Positions 51,478-59,681 of a DNA stretch of 64,000 bases are shown piece after piece (the first letter of the stretch is position 1; every line of letters begins with the position of its first letter). The stretch comes from JAGLWW01 sp964640225. Its GTDB lineage: Archaea; Aenigmatarchaeota; Aenigmatarchaeia; PWEA01; JAGHBM01. A model generated the notes under the pieces. That model had not been told where the DNA came from and did not search any database. It saw only the letters and a program-made list of their open reading frames with translations. Where the stretch lies: contig CAZXFI010000003.1 in the NCBI GenBank assembly GCA_964640225.1, positions 1-64,000 of the forward strand. The letters are read 5' to 3'. Position numbers and translations under genes: made by a program.

Positions 51478-52206
51478 ATGAAAATTAAAACGGGCGGAAT
51501 CCTTGACATGTCCACGGTAGACTACCCCGGCAGGCTGGCTTCCGTTATGTTTTTTTATGGATGCAACTTCAGGTGCCCTTTCTGCTACAACACGGAGCTT
51601 GTGGAGGGGGAGAAGTACATTGAGCCCACGGTGGAGGAAGTCCTGAAAAGGATAAGAAAGAACAGGGAATTCATAAATGCGGTGGTTATAACAGGCGGAG
51701 AGCCAACCCTTCAGCCGGAAGGGCTTGAAGAAGTTTGCTCGGGCCTGAAAGGGCTTAAATTACTGGTTAAACTGGACACAAACGGCTACAATCCCGATGT
51801 CGTTGAAAAGCTTCTGAAGAAAGGCCTTCTGGACTTTGTTTCCATGGACATAAAGACTTCGCCCCGCCACTATAACAAGCTCTCGGGCATAGAGTGCGAT
51901 ATAACCAGGATAGCCAAAACAATCGGTATTCTCAGGGACTCTGAAACTGATTACGAGCTAAGAACCACGATAATTCCCGGAATTAACGACAGCGTAGAGG
52001 AAATAAATGAAATATGTAGCTTCATAAAGCCGGCCGGGACTTATGTTTTGCAGCAGTTCAGGCCCGGAGAGGGCACGCTGAACAAAAGTTTATCTAATTT
52101 GCCCAAAATGGACAGGGACAATATTGTAAAACTGGCTGAAACGGCAAAAAAAACAGGCCTTAAAGTCAAAATAAGAACGGAAGAGCAGGGAGAAGAGGAA
52201 CTTTAA
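51478..52206 (+). CDS. nrdG: Anaerobic ribonucleotide reductase activase, radical SAM (NrdG)
   Basis: 242 residues, ATG immediately after the redoxin stop. YGCNFRCPFCYN contains the CxxxCxxC cluster motif, VVITGGEPTLQ the SAM-binding GGE, and DFVSMDIKTS the later conserved strand. It generates the glycyl radical on NrdD. The archaeal form is longer than the E. coli enzyme (154 aa) and keeps the pyruvate-formate-lyase-activase-like fold. Confidence 0.92.
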   Translation: MKIKTGGILDMSTVDYPGRLASVMFFYGCNFRCPFCYNTELVEGEKYIEPTVEEVLKRIRKNREFINAVVITGGEPTLQPEGLEEVCSGLKGLKLLVKLDTNGYNPDVVEKLLKKGLLDFVSMDIKTSPRHYNKLSGIECDITRIAKTIGILRDSETDYELRTTIIPGINDSVEEINEICSFIKPAGTYVLQQFRPGEGTLNKSLSNLPKMDRDNIVKLAETAKKTGLKVKIRTEEQGEEEL

Positions 52207-52272
52207 AGGATTTAAACTACAATTACCATAGGTTTTATTGAACACCGTTCAATGCATAAGGGAAAGATTTTT

Positions 52273-52587
52273 ATGCCACAAAAAAAGCAGGATTTGCAGA
52301 AAATAAAAAGGATTTTAAGGGTTCTTTTGGCAAATCCGGATGGTATATGGCTTAGAAAGATATCCAGAGAGTCAAAACTGCCCCTTTCCACGGTACACTA
52401 TTATTTAGAGAATATAATGGTGAATATGGTAGAAAACATAGGCGCCAGGGACGAAGAAGGCCGTTTCTTCGGTGTAAGGCTTATAAGACTTAAAAACGGG
52501 CTTTTTAACCAGCTTAACAACGGAGACCTGGATTCAAGTCTCAGAAAGGTAATCAAAACCAACGAGATACTCTCAGATTTGGGTTAG
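52273..52587 (+). CDS. Winged-helix DNA-binding protein, unknown
   Basis: 104 residues from ATG 52273 (ATG 52252 is possible). KIKRILRVLLANPDGIWLRKISRESKLPLSTVHYYLENIM is a clear winged helix; the wing region carries ENIGARDEEGRFFGVRLIRLK. No ligand domain is attached. It borders the motif-rich tract that begins right after its stop and may bind there, though this is only positional. The gene at 59682 has a similar NPxGI-type helix start, pointing to a related small family. Confidence 0.68.
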   Translation: MPQKKQDLQKIKRILRVLLANPDGIWLRKISRESKLPLSTVHYYLENIMVNMVENIGARDEEGRFFGVRLIRLKNGLFNQLNNGDLDSSLRKVIKTNEILSDLG

Positions 52588-52613
52588 GTCCCGGGAATCA
52601 CAAACCTTCCAGT

Positions 52614-52968
52614 CTCACATTAACTCTCACATTTGAAACAAAAGACTAACATTTACTCCCAAAAACCCGAAAAACCTCACTTTTCTCCCCGGGTTTTCAA
52701 ACCTCACTCTTTTCCTCCCTAATAAGGACCCAAAAACACTCACATTTCCTTTCTTAACTCATCTAAATGAACTTGAAGCGGGTTGTTTACCGGATAAATT
52801 AGCGGATGGCTCACATTTTGCATATTATCCTGCGAAAAATTCCAATTTTCATCCTTCTCAATGGCCAATATAATCGGGTTTATAGGGCTAAATACTCACA
52901 TTTGGCCTAAATAGCCTAGTTTAACTTCCACAACCCCGTGTTTTATTCAGAATGATTAACTCACATAA
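52614..52968 (+). repeat. CTCACAT motif array
   Basis: CTCACAT occurs at 52614, 52626, 52739, 52810, 52895 and 52960, all on the same strand, usually extended to CTCACATTT. CTCACTTTT and CTCACTCT at 52676 and 52703 are related. Spacing is irregular (12-113 nt). Confidence 0.75.
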
Positions 52969-53007
52969 CCAATCCAGTTCCGTCAAATCTCTCCAGCGCT
53001 TAAAACC

Positions 53008-53335
53008 TTCACGTAAGGTATTCACATACTATTCACATATCCTTCACATTAATACCTTCACGTTCACGTGAACGCACAATATTGCATCATTAATCAAAAC
53101 TTTCCATAAAACCCTTCACAAAGTATTCACGTGAACCTTCACGTTTTAATAAAAATTTTCACAAACCCTTCACATGATATTCACATATTATTCACAAATT
53201 CACAAAACCTTCACAAAATATTCACGTGAAATTCACGTGAAGGTGTGAATAAATATAAGGAAGATTTGTCACAAATTAACCTTCACATTTAAATATTCAC
53301 GTGAACTTATTTAAGGTAAGTAAGCTTCACGTGAA
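53008..53335. repeat. TTCACGTGAA / TTCACA motif array
   Basis: Perfect palindromes lie at 53063, 53126, 53221, 53232, 53296 and 53326. One-sided words (TTCACGT or TTCACA) lie at 53008, 53021, 53032, 53043, 53057, 53115, 53138, 53158, 53169, 53180, 53191, 53199, 53210 and 53282. Half-sites are often 10-11 nt apart, one helical turn. The final palindrome abuts the ribosome-binding site of the AAA+ gene. Confidence 0.85.
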
Positions 53336-53344
53336 GGTGTTTTA

Positions 53345-54481
53345 GTGATAGAAGACTACGAAAAAAACCTTGAAAACTGGCTTAATCGGCTGAACTGGAA
53401 AGAAAACCCCTTCACGCTGAAAATAGACCCCCTGCTTTACGTGGGCTACCAGGACCAGCTAAAGCGCCTTATAAACCACATACGCGAGGGGCACAAGGTC
53501 GCCCTGATAACAGGCTCAACGGGTTCGGGGAAGACTACCACTCTAAAGCTCATGGAAAGGGACTTGGACAGCAGTTACGAGGTTATTTACATCTCCAAAC
53601 CCCCCAGAAAGGAGGATTTGGTGGACATATTCCTTTCCAGATTCAGACCTTCCATTCTTCAGAGAATTTTCGGCGTGAATGTGAGCCTTCACAACCTTCA
53701 CGTGTACCTGAACAAAAAACTGGGCCAGAAAAGGCTCCTTGTGCTCCTGGACGAGACTCACGAGGCGGATGTGGATGTCTTGAAGTGGTTCAGGACGCTT
53801 TGCGACCAAATAGAGGGAATGCAGCTTATAATGGCGGGATTGTCCACGGTTGATGTTGTTCTGAAGGACATAGAAACGCTAAGAAGCAGGATAATAACCC
53901 ATATAGAACTCTTAAACCTTACACGTGAAGATTCACGTGAACTTATAAAGAAAAGGATAGAGAGCGTGGGAGGCAACGACATAAGCCCCTTCACGGACAA
54001 CTGCGTGAAGGAAATATACCAGATTACGGGGGGATTTCCCAGGGAAGTGCTTAAAATATGCGACAAGCTTGTTCAGAAGGCGATTGAGGAGAACAGGATG
54101 GAGATAAACCGGACGGAAGGTCTTAAATGTGAGACTTCGGAGCCCGGGGAGCCGGAAGAGGCTGTACCGGCATATTCAGGGGGCCCGGAGACCGCGGAAA
54201 AGGAAGAGAAGGGGCCCCCGAGCAAGGATTTCGTGAAGAGTCTGCCCTACAAGCAGAGAAAAATAATACTTCTTCTGTCGGAGGAAGGTGAGCTATTTCC
54301 GTCTGAACTGGCGGAGAAACTGGGGATTGAAAAATACAAGTCCAAGCAGCATGCCGTCAGATCGGTCAACAACATACTCAAGAGGCTCTCCGGAATGGGA
54401 TACGTGGACAGGAAGCCGAGGGGAAAGGGGTTTGTCTATTCCCTGAACCTGAAGACAAAAAATCTGCTTATAAAGAGCTGA
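53345..54481 (+). CDS. AAA+ ATPase with C-terminal winged helix (Orc/Cdc6- or ExeA-like)
   Basis: 378 residues, GTG start 10 nt after a TTCACGTGAA palindrome. NPFTLKIDPLLYVGYQDQLKRL resembles ExeA/TniB-like ATPases; Walker A GSTGSGKT at 57-64, Walker B VLLDE near 133-137, sensor 1 MAGLST, arginine candidates 180/182 and sensor 2 GGFPREVLK. After an acidic, proline-rich linker (about 248-290) comes a winged helix (PYKQRKIILLLSEEGELFPSELAEKLGIEKYKS). It could be a divergent second initiator or a DNA-remodelling ATPase binding the array upstream. The coding region itself contains another TTCACGTGAA (53932) and two near matches. Confidence 0.8.
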   Translation: MIEDYEKNLENWLNRLNWKENPFTLKIDPLLYVGYQDQLKRLINHIREGHKVALITGSTGSGKTTTLKLMERDLDSSYEVIYISKPPRKEDLVDIFLSRFRPSILQRIFGVNVSLHNLHVYLNKKLGQKRLLVLLDETHEADVDVLKWFRTLCDQIEGMQLIMAGLSTVDVVLKDIETLRSRIITHIELLNLTREDSRELIKKRIESVGGNDISPFTDNCVKEIYQITGGFPREVLKICDKLVQKAIEENRMEINRTEGLKCETSEPGEPEEAVPAYSGGPETAEKEEKGPPSKDFVKSLPYKQRKIILLLSEEGELFPSELAEKLGIEKYKSKQHAVRSVNNILKRLSGMGYVDRKPRGKGFVYSLNLKTKNLLIKS

Positions 54482-54486
54482 TAAAT

Positions 54487-55017
54487 GTGCTGATTCTTCT
54501 TGTCGGCCTGACATCATCGGGAAAAAGCACGGCGGCCGAAATACTCCGGGAAATGGGCTTTTCAGTTGCCTCCACCGGTGACGTTATAAGGGAGGAAATA
54601 AGAAACAGGGGCCTTGAGTACGACAAGAAAAACGACCTGGAGGTCTCAAAGTGGTTCAACGAGGGAAGGGAAGAGCTGGTCGTAAGAAGGCTTCTTCATA
54701 TGCTGAGCGGGAAAAGGATGGCCTTGGACGGAATAAGGAGTCCGGAGATGCTGGAAAAGCTTGAGGAAACAGCCGGCGAGCGGCCGGTCATAGTGGCCAT
54801 AAAGGCGGATTTTGACTCAAGGTTCAGGAGGGAATGTGAGAGAAAGAAGTTCGTCGGATTCACCAGGGAAGACATGAGAAAAAGGGACAACACACACCTG
54901 GGTATGGGAACAAGGGAATTAATGGAAAAGGCCGACTTCACGATAGACAATACAAATCTCACAAAGGAGGAGCTTCGCAGGGAATTAAAGGGAATCGTGG
55001 AGAGTACAAACATATAA
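54487..55017 (+). CDS. UPF0200-type nucleotide kinase-like P-loop protein
   Basis: 176 residues, GTG start 5 nt after the AAA+ stop. VGLTSSGKST is the Walker A; the GxGKS-like start, RSPEML after LDGI and the C-terminal DFTIDNTNLTKEEL follow the archaeal dephospho-CoA/adenylate-kinase-like UPF0200 family. The substrate has not been established in any source I can recall with certainty. It probably shares the transcript of the AAA+ ATPase. Confidence 0.8.
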   Translation: MLILLVGLTSSGKSTAAEILREMGFSVASTGDVIREEIRNRGLEYDKKNDLEVSKWFNEGREELVVRRLLHMLSGKRMALDGIRSPEMLEKLEETAGERPVIVAIKADFDSRFRRECERKKFVGFTREDMRKRDNTHLGMGTRELMEKADFTIDNTNLTKEELRRELKGIVESTNI

Positions 55018-55063
55018 ATTTAAGCGTGCAAATACTATAGGTAATAATCCTAGGGGTGATTTT

Positions 55064-55321
55064 TTGGATAACGTAAAAGGAAAAGAGCTTATGGGAAAAA
55101 TACTGGTAAGCGACGAAACTGGAAGAAAATTTGGCGTAGTGGGTGACGTTAGTTTCATCACAGAATCAGGGGAGCTTATGAATGTGGTTCTTGTTGATCC
55201 CACAAAATACGTTGCCGAGCTGAATGTGCAGGAAGACGAGCACGGAAGATACCTGGTGCCCTTTTCAGCGGTAAAGGCTGTCGGGGAATTCGTGATAGTT
55301 TCAGAAAAGGACATAATCTAG
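55064..55321 (+). CDS. PRC-barrel domain protein
   Basis: 85 residues from a TTG 3 nt after GGTGAT. GKELMGKILVSDETGRKFGVVGDVSFITESGELMNVVLVD is the PRC-barrel beta fold, here alone. Related archaeal stand-alone PRC-barrel proteins include CdpB-type cell-division factors, but the sequence alone does not show that role. The stop overlaps the convergent small membrane-protein gene. Confidence 0.78.
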   Translation: MDNVKGKELMGKILVSDETGRKFGVVGDVSFITESGELMNVVLVDPTKYVAELNVQEDEHGRYLVPFSAVKAVGEFVIVSEKDII

Positions 55322-55575
55322 AAGAAGTCCTTTTCGTCCCTTCTGCTTCTCTTAACTATGGCCATGCCCAGGAATATGAAAAACAGCGGCAAAACCCATG
55401 AGGCGGCGCTGGCCACCATTAGAACGGTTATGTCCTTACTCAGCTCGGATTTGACCAGGGAATTTACAAGCATCTTTCCCATGTCGGACTTGGATTCCCC
55501 GAATGCAAAGAAGAAATTGAAGGCAAGGATTATCAGTCCTGTCAAAACCAGCTCAATACCCGTCCCCCTTTTCAT
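55318..55575 (-). CDS. Small membrane protein downstream of radA
   Basis: 85 residues with two hydrophobic helices (IELVLTGLIILAFNFFFAF and MVASAASWVLPLFFIFLGMAIV) and a charged C-terminus. The start overlaps the radA stop by 4 nt, so it is co-translated with radA. No family is recognised, and a membrane partner for a recombinase operon is unusual; it may simply be a packed-in neighbour. Confidence 0.6.
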   Translation of the reverse strand: MKRGTGIELVLTGLIILAFNFFFAFGESKSDMGKMLVNSLVKSELSKDITVLMVASAASWVLPLFFIFLGMAIVKRSRRDEKDFF

Positions 55576-56567
55576 TTGGCGTCCCCTATGCCTTTTTCAT
55601 CAACCACAAAAACACATTCGCCTTCAGGCAGGTAGGGTGAATCTATAAGCCTTGCTATCCGTTTGTTCCCCTTGCTTTTTCTGAGATACAGACGGAAAGT
55701 GGCCTGGTGACCCAGAACGTGCCCCCCTATAGGAGAGGTGGGGTTTCCGAAAAGTATTCCCGGGTTCGCCATGACCTGGTTTGTTATGTATACGGCTGCG
55801 TTGTGCACGTCCGCAAGCTTTTGAAGGGCGTGAAGATGCCTGTTGAGCTTTTGCTGCCTGGGTGCAAGGGTTCCCCTGCCCGCGTAATCGCTCCTGAACT
55901 GGGAGGTCACGGAGTCAACTATTATCAGGCCCACGTTTCTCTTGTCCATTTCCTCCTTCAGCTTGTCCACGAGAAGAATCTGGTGGTCCGAATTGTAGGC
56001 CCTGGCAACGTAAATTCCTTTCAGAACCTTGTTTTCGTCCATGCCCTTGGATTTTGCTATCTGGATTATGCGCTCGGGCCTGAAGGTCCCTTCGGTGTCT
56101 ATGAAGAACGCGTTTTTTTTCATTCCGCCCTCTTCCTTGGGCAGCTGGACATTGACGGCCAGCTGGAAAGCGAGCTGGCTTTTTGCGGAGCCGAAAGCCC
56201 CGTGGGCTTCTACTATGGACTGGGTTTCCACGCCTCCGCCGAGAAGCTCGTCCAGCGTCTTGGAACCTGTCGTGATTTTGCCTATTTTGCCCCTTTTTTT
56301 CATCAGCTTCTCCGCGGTTTCAAAGCCCATGTCAAGCGCTTCCCGGGCCGCCTGTATGATTTTTGAGGCGGTGGCATCGCCTATCTCAAGCCTTTCGGAA
56401 AGCTCGGAGGATGCGGAAGCCGCAACGCTCATAAGGTCGTGGTAGCCGCTTTCTTTCATCCTTTCCGCGGTCTTTTCCCCCACGCCGGGAAGCTCCGCTA
56501 TGTTTTTTATTTTCTTTTTCTCTTCTTTCGGTTCCGCGGTTTCTTCAACATTCTTTTTCCTTGGCAT
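55572..56567 (-). CDS. radA: DNA repair and recombination protein RadA
   Basis: 331 residues. N-terminal helix-hairpin-helix domain (IAELPGVGEKTAERMKESG) and a RecA-fold core with KITTGSKTLDELLGGGVETQ, Walker B LIIVDSV and the L2/NQV region (AAVYITNQVMANPG). The Walker A reads GAFGSAKS (123-130), where the Gly before the catalytic Lys is Ala; the common form is GEFGSGKT. RadA forms filaments for strand exchange. ATG 56567 or GTG 56576 may be the start. It follows the RPA gene by a few bases. Confidence 0.93.
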   Translation of the reverse strand: MPRKKNVEETAEPKEEKKKIKNIAELPGVGEKTAERMKESGYHDLMSVAASASSELSERLEIGDATASKIIQAAREALDMGFETAEKLMKKRGKIGKITTGSKTLDELLGGGVETQSIVEAHGAFGSAKSQLAFQLAVNVQLPKEEGGMKKNAFFIDTEGTFRPERIIQIAKSKGMDENKVLKGIYVARAYNSDHQILLVDKLKEEMDKRNVGLIIVDSVTSQFRSDYAGRGTLAPRQQKLNRHLHALQKLADVHNAAVYITNQVMANPGILFGNPTSPIGGHVLGHQATFRLYLRKSKGNKRIARLIDSPYLPEGECVFVVDEKGIGDAK

Positions 56568-56578
56568 AATCCCCACGA

Positions 56579-57571
56579 TTACTTTTTATCTTCAAGTTTA
56601 TTTAAAATTGCCTTGGCTTCCTTCTCGGGGTCCACTTCTTTCACCTCGGAAGCCACGAATTCTATCCTTTCAAAAAACTTATTCACCTTTACCCTACCTC
56701 TTACAGCAAAATCCTTGCCAAGCCTTTCGTCCATTTTCTCCTTAAGGGGGCCGGTATCCTTGCCATTCCCGGCCAGCTTGTAGGCCTCGTCTGTTTTCAT
56801 TCCCAGAATCTTTTCCGCATGTTCCCTGAAAAAAACAGCACGGACGTTGCCGTAGCCGTCGTCCAGTATCCCGTTTATAACCAGCACGGGCTTTGGTTCC
56901 ACCTTCCCGTGCTCCTCGCACTTCCCTTCGCTGATTTTGCCATCGCACTTTGGGCAGACGAAATAAAACGGGTTTGAATCAAAGAACTGAACCATGGTCC
57001 CCCTTACTTCCGCGAACGAGCCCGCGACAAGGTCGCTTATTTTCATGCTCCGGGCATCGCTGCTTTTCACGTTTATGGAGGCCTCGGATTCTTTCAAAAG
57101 GCCCTTCTTGCCCAGCCTGACCTCGCAGCCCCCCATTCCGCTATCCTTGGTGTAGCCGTTGACTATTTCCACGACTTGGCCGGGTTTTATCTTGCCGCTT
57201 TCCACGGGCTCCACCTGCTCGTTCCAAAGCGACATTCTTGCCTGGCCCGTCTCGTCTCCTATAATCAGGTTCGCGACCTTGCCTTTCTTGCCGTCCTTTT
57301 CCCACTCTCTCGGCTCAAAAATCCTTACTATTTTTGCCGTAAGGCTTACGTTGTTCATTCCGGACAGGATATTGCCTATTTTAAGCTCTTTTGCGGTCCT
57401 TTCCAGAAGGTTCAGGCCAAGCTCTTTTGCGACTATGTGAGCCGCCCCTTCAGGAGAAATAAGGCCGGAGAACTCGTTTTCCTTCTCCTTAATCATATTC
57501 CTTACTTTATGCTCATCCAAATCGGTATTTTCAACTATTTTTTTTATTATCTCTTCAAAACTTCCGTACAT
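56579..57571 (-). CDS. Replication protein A-like single-strand DNA-binding protein
   Basis: 330 residues with two to three OB-folds (SLTAKIVRIFEPREWEKDGKKGKVANLIIGDETG; SFAEVRGTMVQFFDSNPFYFVCPKCDGKI) and a zinc motif CPKCDG ... CEEHG between. An N-terminal helical domain precedes the first OB-fold. It should protect single-stranded DNA in replication and recombination, and it lies between the histone and radA genes in one operon. Confidence 0.88.
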   Translation of the reverse strand: MYGSFEEIIKKIVENTDLDEHKVRNMIKEKENEFSGLISPEGAAHIVAKELGLNLLERTAKELKIGNILSGMNNVSLTAKIVRIFEPREWEKDGKKGKVANLIIGDETGQARMSLWNEQVEPVESGKIKPGQVVEIVNGYTKDSGMGGCEVRLGKKGLLKESEASINVKSSDARSMKISDLVAGSFAEVRGTMVQFFDSNPFYFVCPKCDGKISEGKCEEHGKVEPKPVLVINGILDDGYGNVRAVFFREHAEKILGMKTDEAYKLAGNGKDTGPLKEKMDERLGKDFAVRGRVKVNKFFERIEFVASEVKEVDPEKEAKAILNKLEDKK

Positions 57572-57598
57572 AACACACCCACTTCAAAACAAGAAAAT

Positions 57599-57808
57599 TC
57601 AGAAGCCCTTTCTCTTGGCAAGCTTGACGTCCTTCGCCAGAACAGTCTTTCTCCCGGCGTGCTTTGCCAGCGCGGCGGTTTCAGCGGCCAGTTCAAAGGC
57701 AACTTCCTCCAGAACGCCTGCAAACTCCTCGCAGGCCTCCCTGCTTACTCTGTTGGCACCGGCTTTCTTTAAAATCCTTTCAACGGGAGCTAAAGGCAAA
57801 TCACTCAT
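57599..57808 (-). CDS. Archaeal histone
   Basis: 69 residues, one histone fold: LPLAPVERILKKAGANRVSREACEEFAGVLEEVAFELAAETAALAKHAGRKTVLAKDVKLA. The LPxAP start, RVS loop and RKTV loop are the DNA-contact points of HMfB-type histones. No tail is present. First gene of the histone-RPA-radA run, an arrangement fitting coordinated chromosome maintenance. Confidence 0.96.
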   Translation of the reverse strand: MSDLPLAPVERILKKAGANRVSREACEEFAGVLEEVAFELAAETAALAKHAGRKTVLAKDVKLAKRKGF

Positions 57809-57929
57809 CCAAACACCTCCGTATCTCTTATTTAACGGCCTTTCTATTTATAGGTTTTCCGGTCTTAAGTCTCACTTTTTTATATTCTGGCCTGCAATAC
57901 TAAACAACTGTTTTTGGGGGAATATGTGA

Positions 57930-58955
57930 ATGGCGGGCAAGAAGGTTTTAGTGCTCTGCGTTGACAGGGACAACGACCTGGGAGAAAAGACAGGCATAAA
58001 GAGCCCAGTCATAGGAAGGGAGAACAACGTCAGGGCCGCGACCAGGCTGGCCATAGCGGATCCGGGAGACGCCGATTCAAACACGATTTTTGAGGCAGTA
58101 AGAACTTACGACGGCCTTAAGAAGGAAAGGAAAGCGGAGATAGCCACCGTTACAGGGGACAAGAGGCCGGGAATAAAGTCCGACGAAAAGATAGTCAGGG
58201 AGATGGACAAGGTCTTGAAAAAAGTCCGCACCAAGGACGTGGTGCTGGTAACGGACGGGATTGACGATGAAAGGATACTGCCTCTCATACAGAACAAAGT
58301 CAACATAATTTCCGTCAACAGGCTGGTTATTAAACAAAGCGAAAGGCTTGAAGGTATGTATTACATGGTTCACGATTTTATAGAAAACCCCAAGATGTCA
58401 AAGGTTGTTCTGGGCGTTCCCGCCCTGGCCCTGATTCTTTACGCGCTCTTCGGCTCAACAGGGTGGAGGGCGATATTGGGGATACTGGGGCTTTACCTGC
58501 TGGTAAAGGGGTTCAAGCTGGAAGATACAATAATAAACTTCCTGAACGACCTGAGAACCACTGTGACAAAACGCAGGGTTGCTTTTTTCTTCTACATAGC
58601 ATCCATAGCCGTTGCCATAATTGGCGTGAAGCTGGGCTACGACTTCACCCAGACAATAGCGGCCAGGGATATTCTGGAGCTTTCCGCGTCTTTCATAAAA
58701 GGCTCCATATACGTTTTGTTCCTCTCGTGCCTTATTTTCATAGTGGGAAGGATAATATCCCACGAGCCCGGAACCGGGGAAGCCTTCAAATACGTCACTT
58801 TAATGGCCCTGGGGTTCAGCATAACTCTCGTGTCGTCCGAAGCAGCCACAGTAATTCTCATGCCCGAGATGGGGATGAACGGCCTATTTACCTTCATAGT
58901 GTTCGGCTTTTTCATAGTGCTGGTTTCAATACTGTTTGAGAGGAAAATAACATAA
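57930..58955 (+). CDS. DUF373 membrane protein
   Basis: 341 residues. The soluble N-terminal half (VLVLCVDRDNDLGEKTGIKSPVIGRENNVRAATRLAIADPGDADSN) is the archaeal DUF373 signature; the C-terminal half has six to seven hydrophobic helices. Its function is unknown. ATG at 57930 follows GGGGGAATATGTGA. It is divergent from the histone gene. Confidence 0.88.
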   Translation: MAGKKVLVLCVDRDNDLGEKTGIKSPVIGRENNVRAATRLAIADPGDADSNTIFEAVRTYDGLKKERKAEIATVTGDKRPGIKSDEKIVREMDKVLKKVRTKDVVLVTDGIDDERILPLIQNKVNIISVNRLVIKQSERLEGMYYMVHDFIENPKMSKVVLGVPALALILYALFGSTGWRAILGILGLYLLVKGFKLEDTIINFLNDLRTTVTKRRVAFFFYIASIAVAIIGVKLGYDFTQTIAARDILELSASFIKGSIYVLFLSCLIFIVGRIISHEPGTGEAFKYVTLMALGFSITLVSSEAATVILMPEMGMNGLFTFIVFGFFIVLVSILFERKIT

Positions 58956-58956
58956 A

Positions 58957-59095
58957 ATATACTTTATAATATATATTTTTAAAAATATATTTTATAATAT
59001 ATCTATAATAAAACATATAATAAATAAAAACTATTAAAAAATATATTTTATAAAATATATAATAAAAAAAATATAATAAACTTATAAATACTCTG
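58957..59095. repeat. A+T block 1 with ATATATTTTATAAT words
   Basis: About 139 nt almost free of G and C, made of interlaced AATATATTTT and TAAAATATATAAT words, several forming inverted repeats. It separates the DUF373 gene from the winged-helix gene at 59123 and probably includes its promoter (CTTATAAATA, about 59085-59094). Confidence 0.6.
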
Positions 59096-59122
59096 GAAAC
59101 AAAATAATAGGTAGGTGAAAAT

Positions 59123-59512
59123 GTGAGGGGTGCGCCTGGAAAAAAGGAGCAGAAAAACAACTACAAGGAGCTTTTTTTCAAATTCAAGCCGGTTGAAATG
59201 CTGGTGTTCCTTAAAAAGGGAATGGGCCCAAAATACGCCACACAGGTCTCAAAAGGCGTGGATTGCACGTATTCCCACACCATAAAAGTTCTGGAAAAAT
59301 TCAAGGACCTGGGCCTGGTTATTTTCAAGAAAAAAGGAAGAATAAAGATGATACAGCTCACCCCAAACGGCGAGGAGATAGCCCATGATTTTGAGGGGTT
59401 GGGAAGAAAGTTTGAAAGGGCGGACTCCGAGAAAGACACCAAGAAAAAGGAAGACAAGAAAGCCGAGAAAAAGAGTGAAAGCGGCAAGGGAAAGAAAAAC
59501 CCAAAAAATTAG
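59123..59512 (+). CDS. Winged-helix DNA-binding protein with charged tail
   Basis: 129 residues, GTG start after AGGTGAA. The core (KPVEMLVFLKKGMGPKYATQVSKGVDCTYSHTIKVLEKFKDLGLVIFKKKGRIKMIQLTPNGEEIA) is a MarR-like winged helix. The last 40 residues are almost only Lys, Glu, Asp and Ser, typical of a disordered nucleic-acid or protein contact tail. No ligand-binding part is visible. It is flanked by A+T blocks with the gene at 59682. Confidence 0.75.
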   Translation: MRGAPGKKEQKNNYKELFFKFKPVEMLVFLKKGMGPKYATQVSKGVDCTYSHTIKVLEKFKDLGLVIFKKKGRIKMIQLTPNGEEIAHDFEGLGRKFERADSEKDTKKKEDKKAEKKSESGKGKKNPKN

Positions 59513-59681
59513 CTCCACAACGTTACAATAATGAAAATAAGGCATAAACCCGGGAAAACCATAAATTTGCCAAATTATCCCCATGTTTTAAGACCAAATC
59601 TTCTATTCAATAACCAAACAATAGAAATCTTTTTATATTCACTGAAGCTTATTTACACTATAACGTTATTGGTGATGTTTT

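Larger units (their letters stand above)
52588..53344. other. 757-bp non-coding tract with two short-motif arrays (candidate origin or control region)
   Basis: No convincing gene is present on either strand. The first half (52614-52968) carries six CTCACAT sites plus two CTCACT variants. The second half (53008-53335) carries about two dozen TTCAC words, six of them the perfect palindrome TTCACGTGAA, with many TTCACA half-sites. A+T content is high. The tract ends 10 nt before an AAA+ ATPase with a winged helix. Replication origin, partition-type site, or multi-site autoregulatory region are the main options. Confidence 0.7.

Noticed and set aside
52588..53344. CRISPR array
   Set aside because: Repeated words are only 7-10 nt, spacing is irregular and spacers are not of uniform length; no cas genes are nearby.
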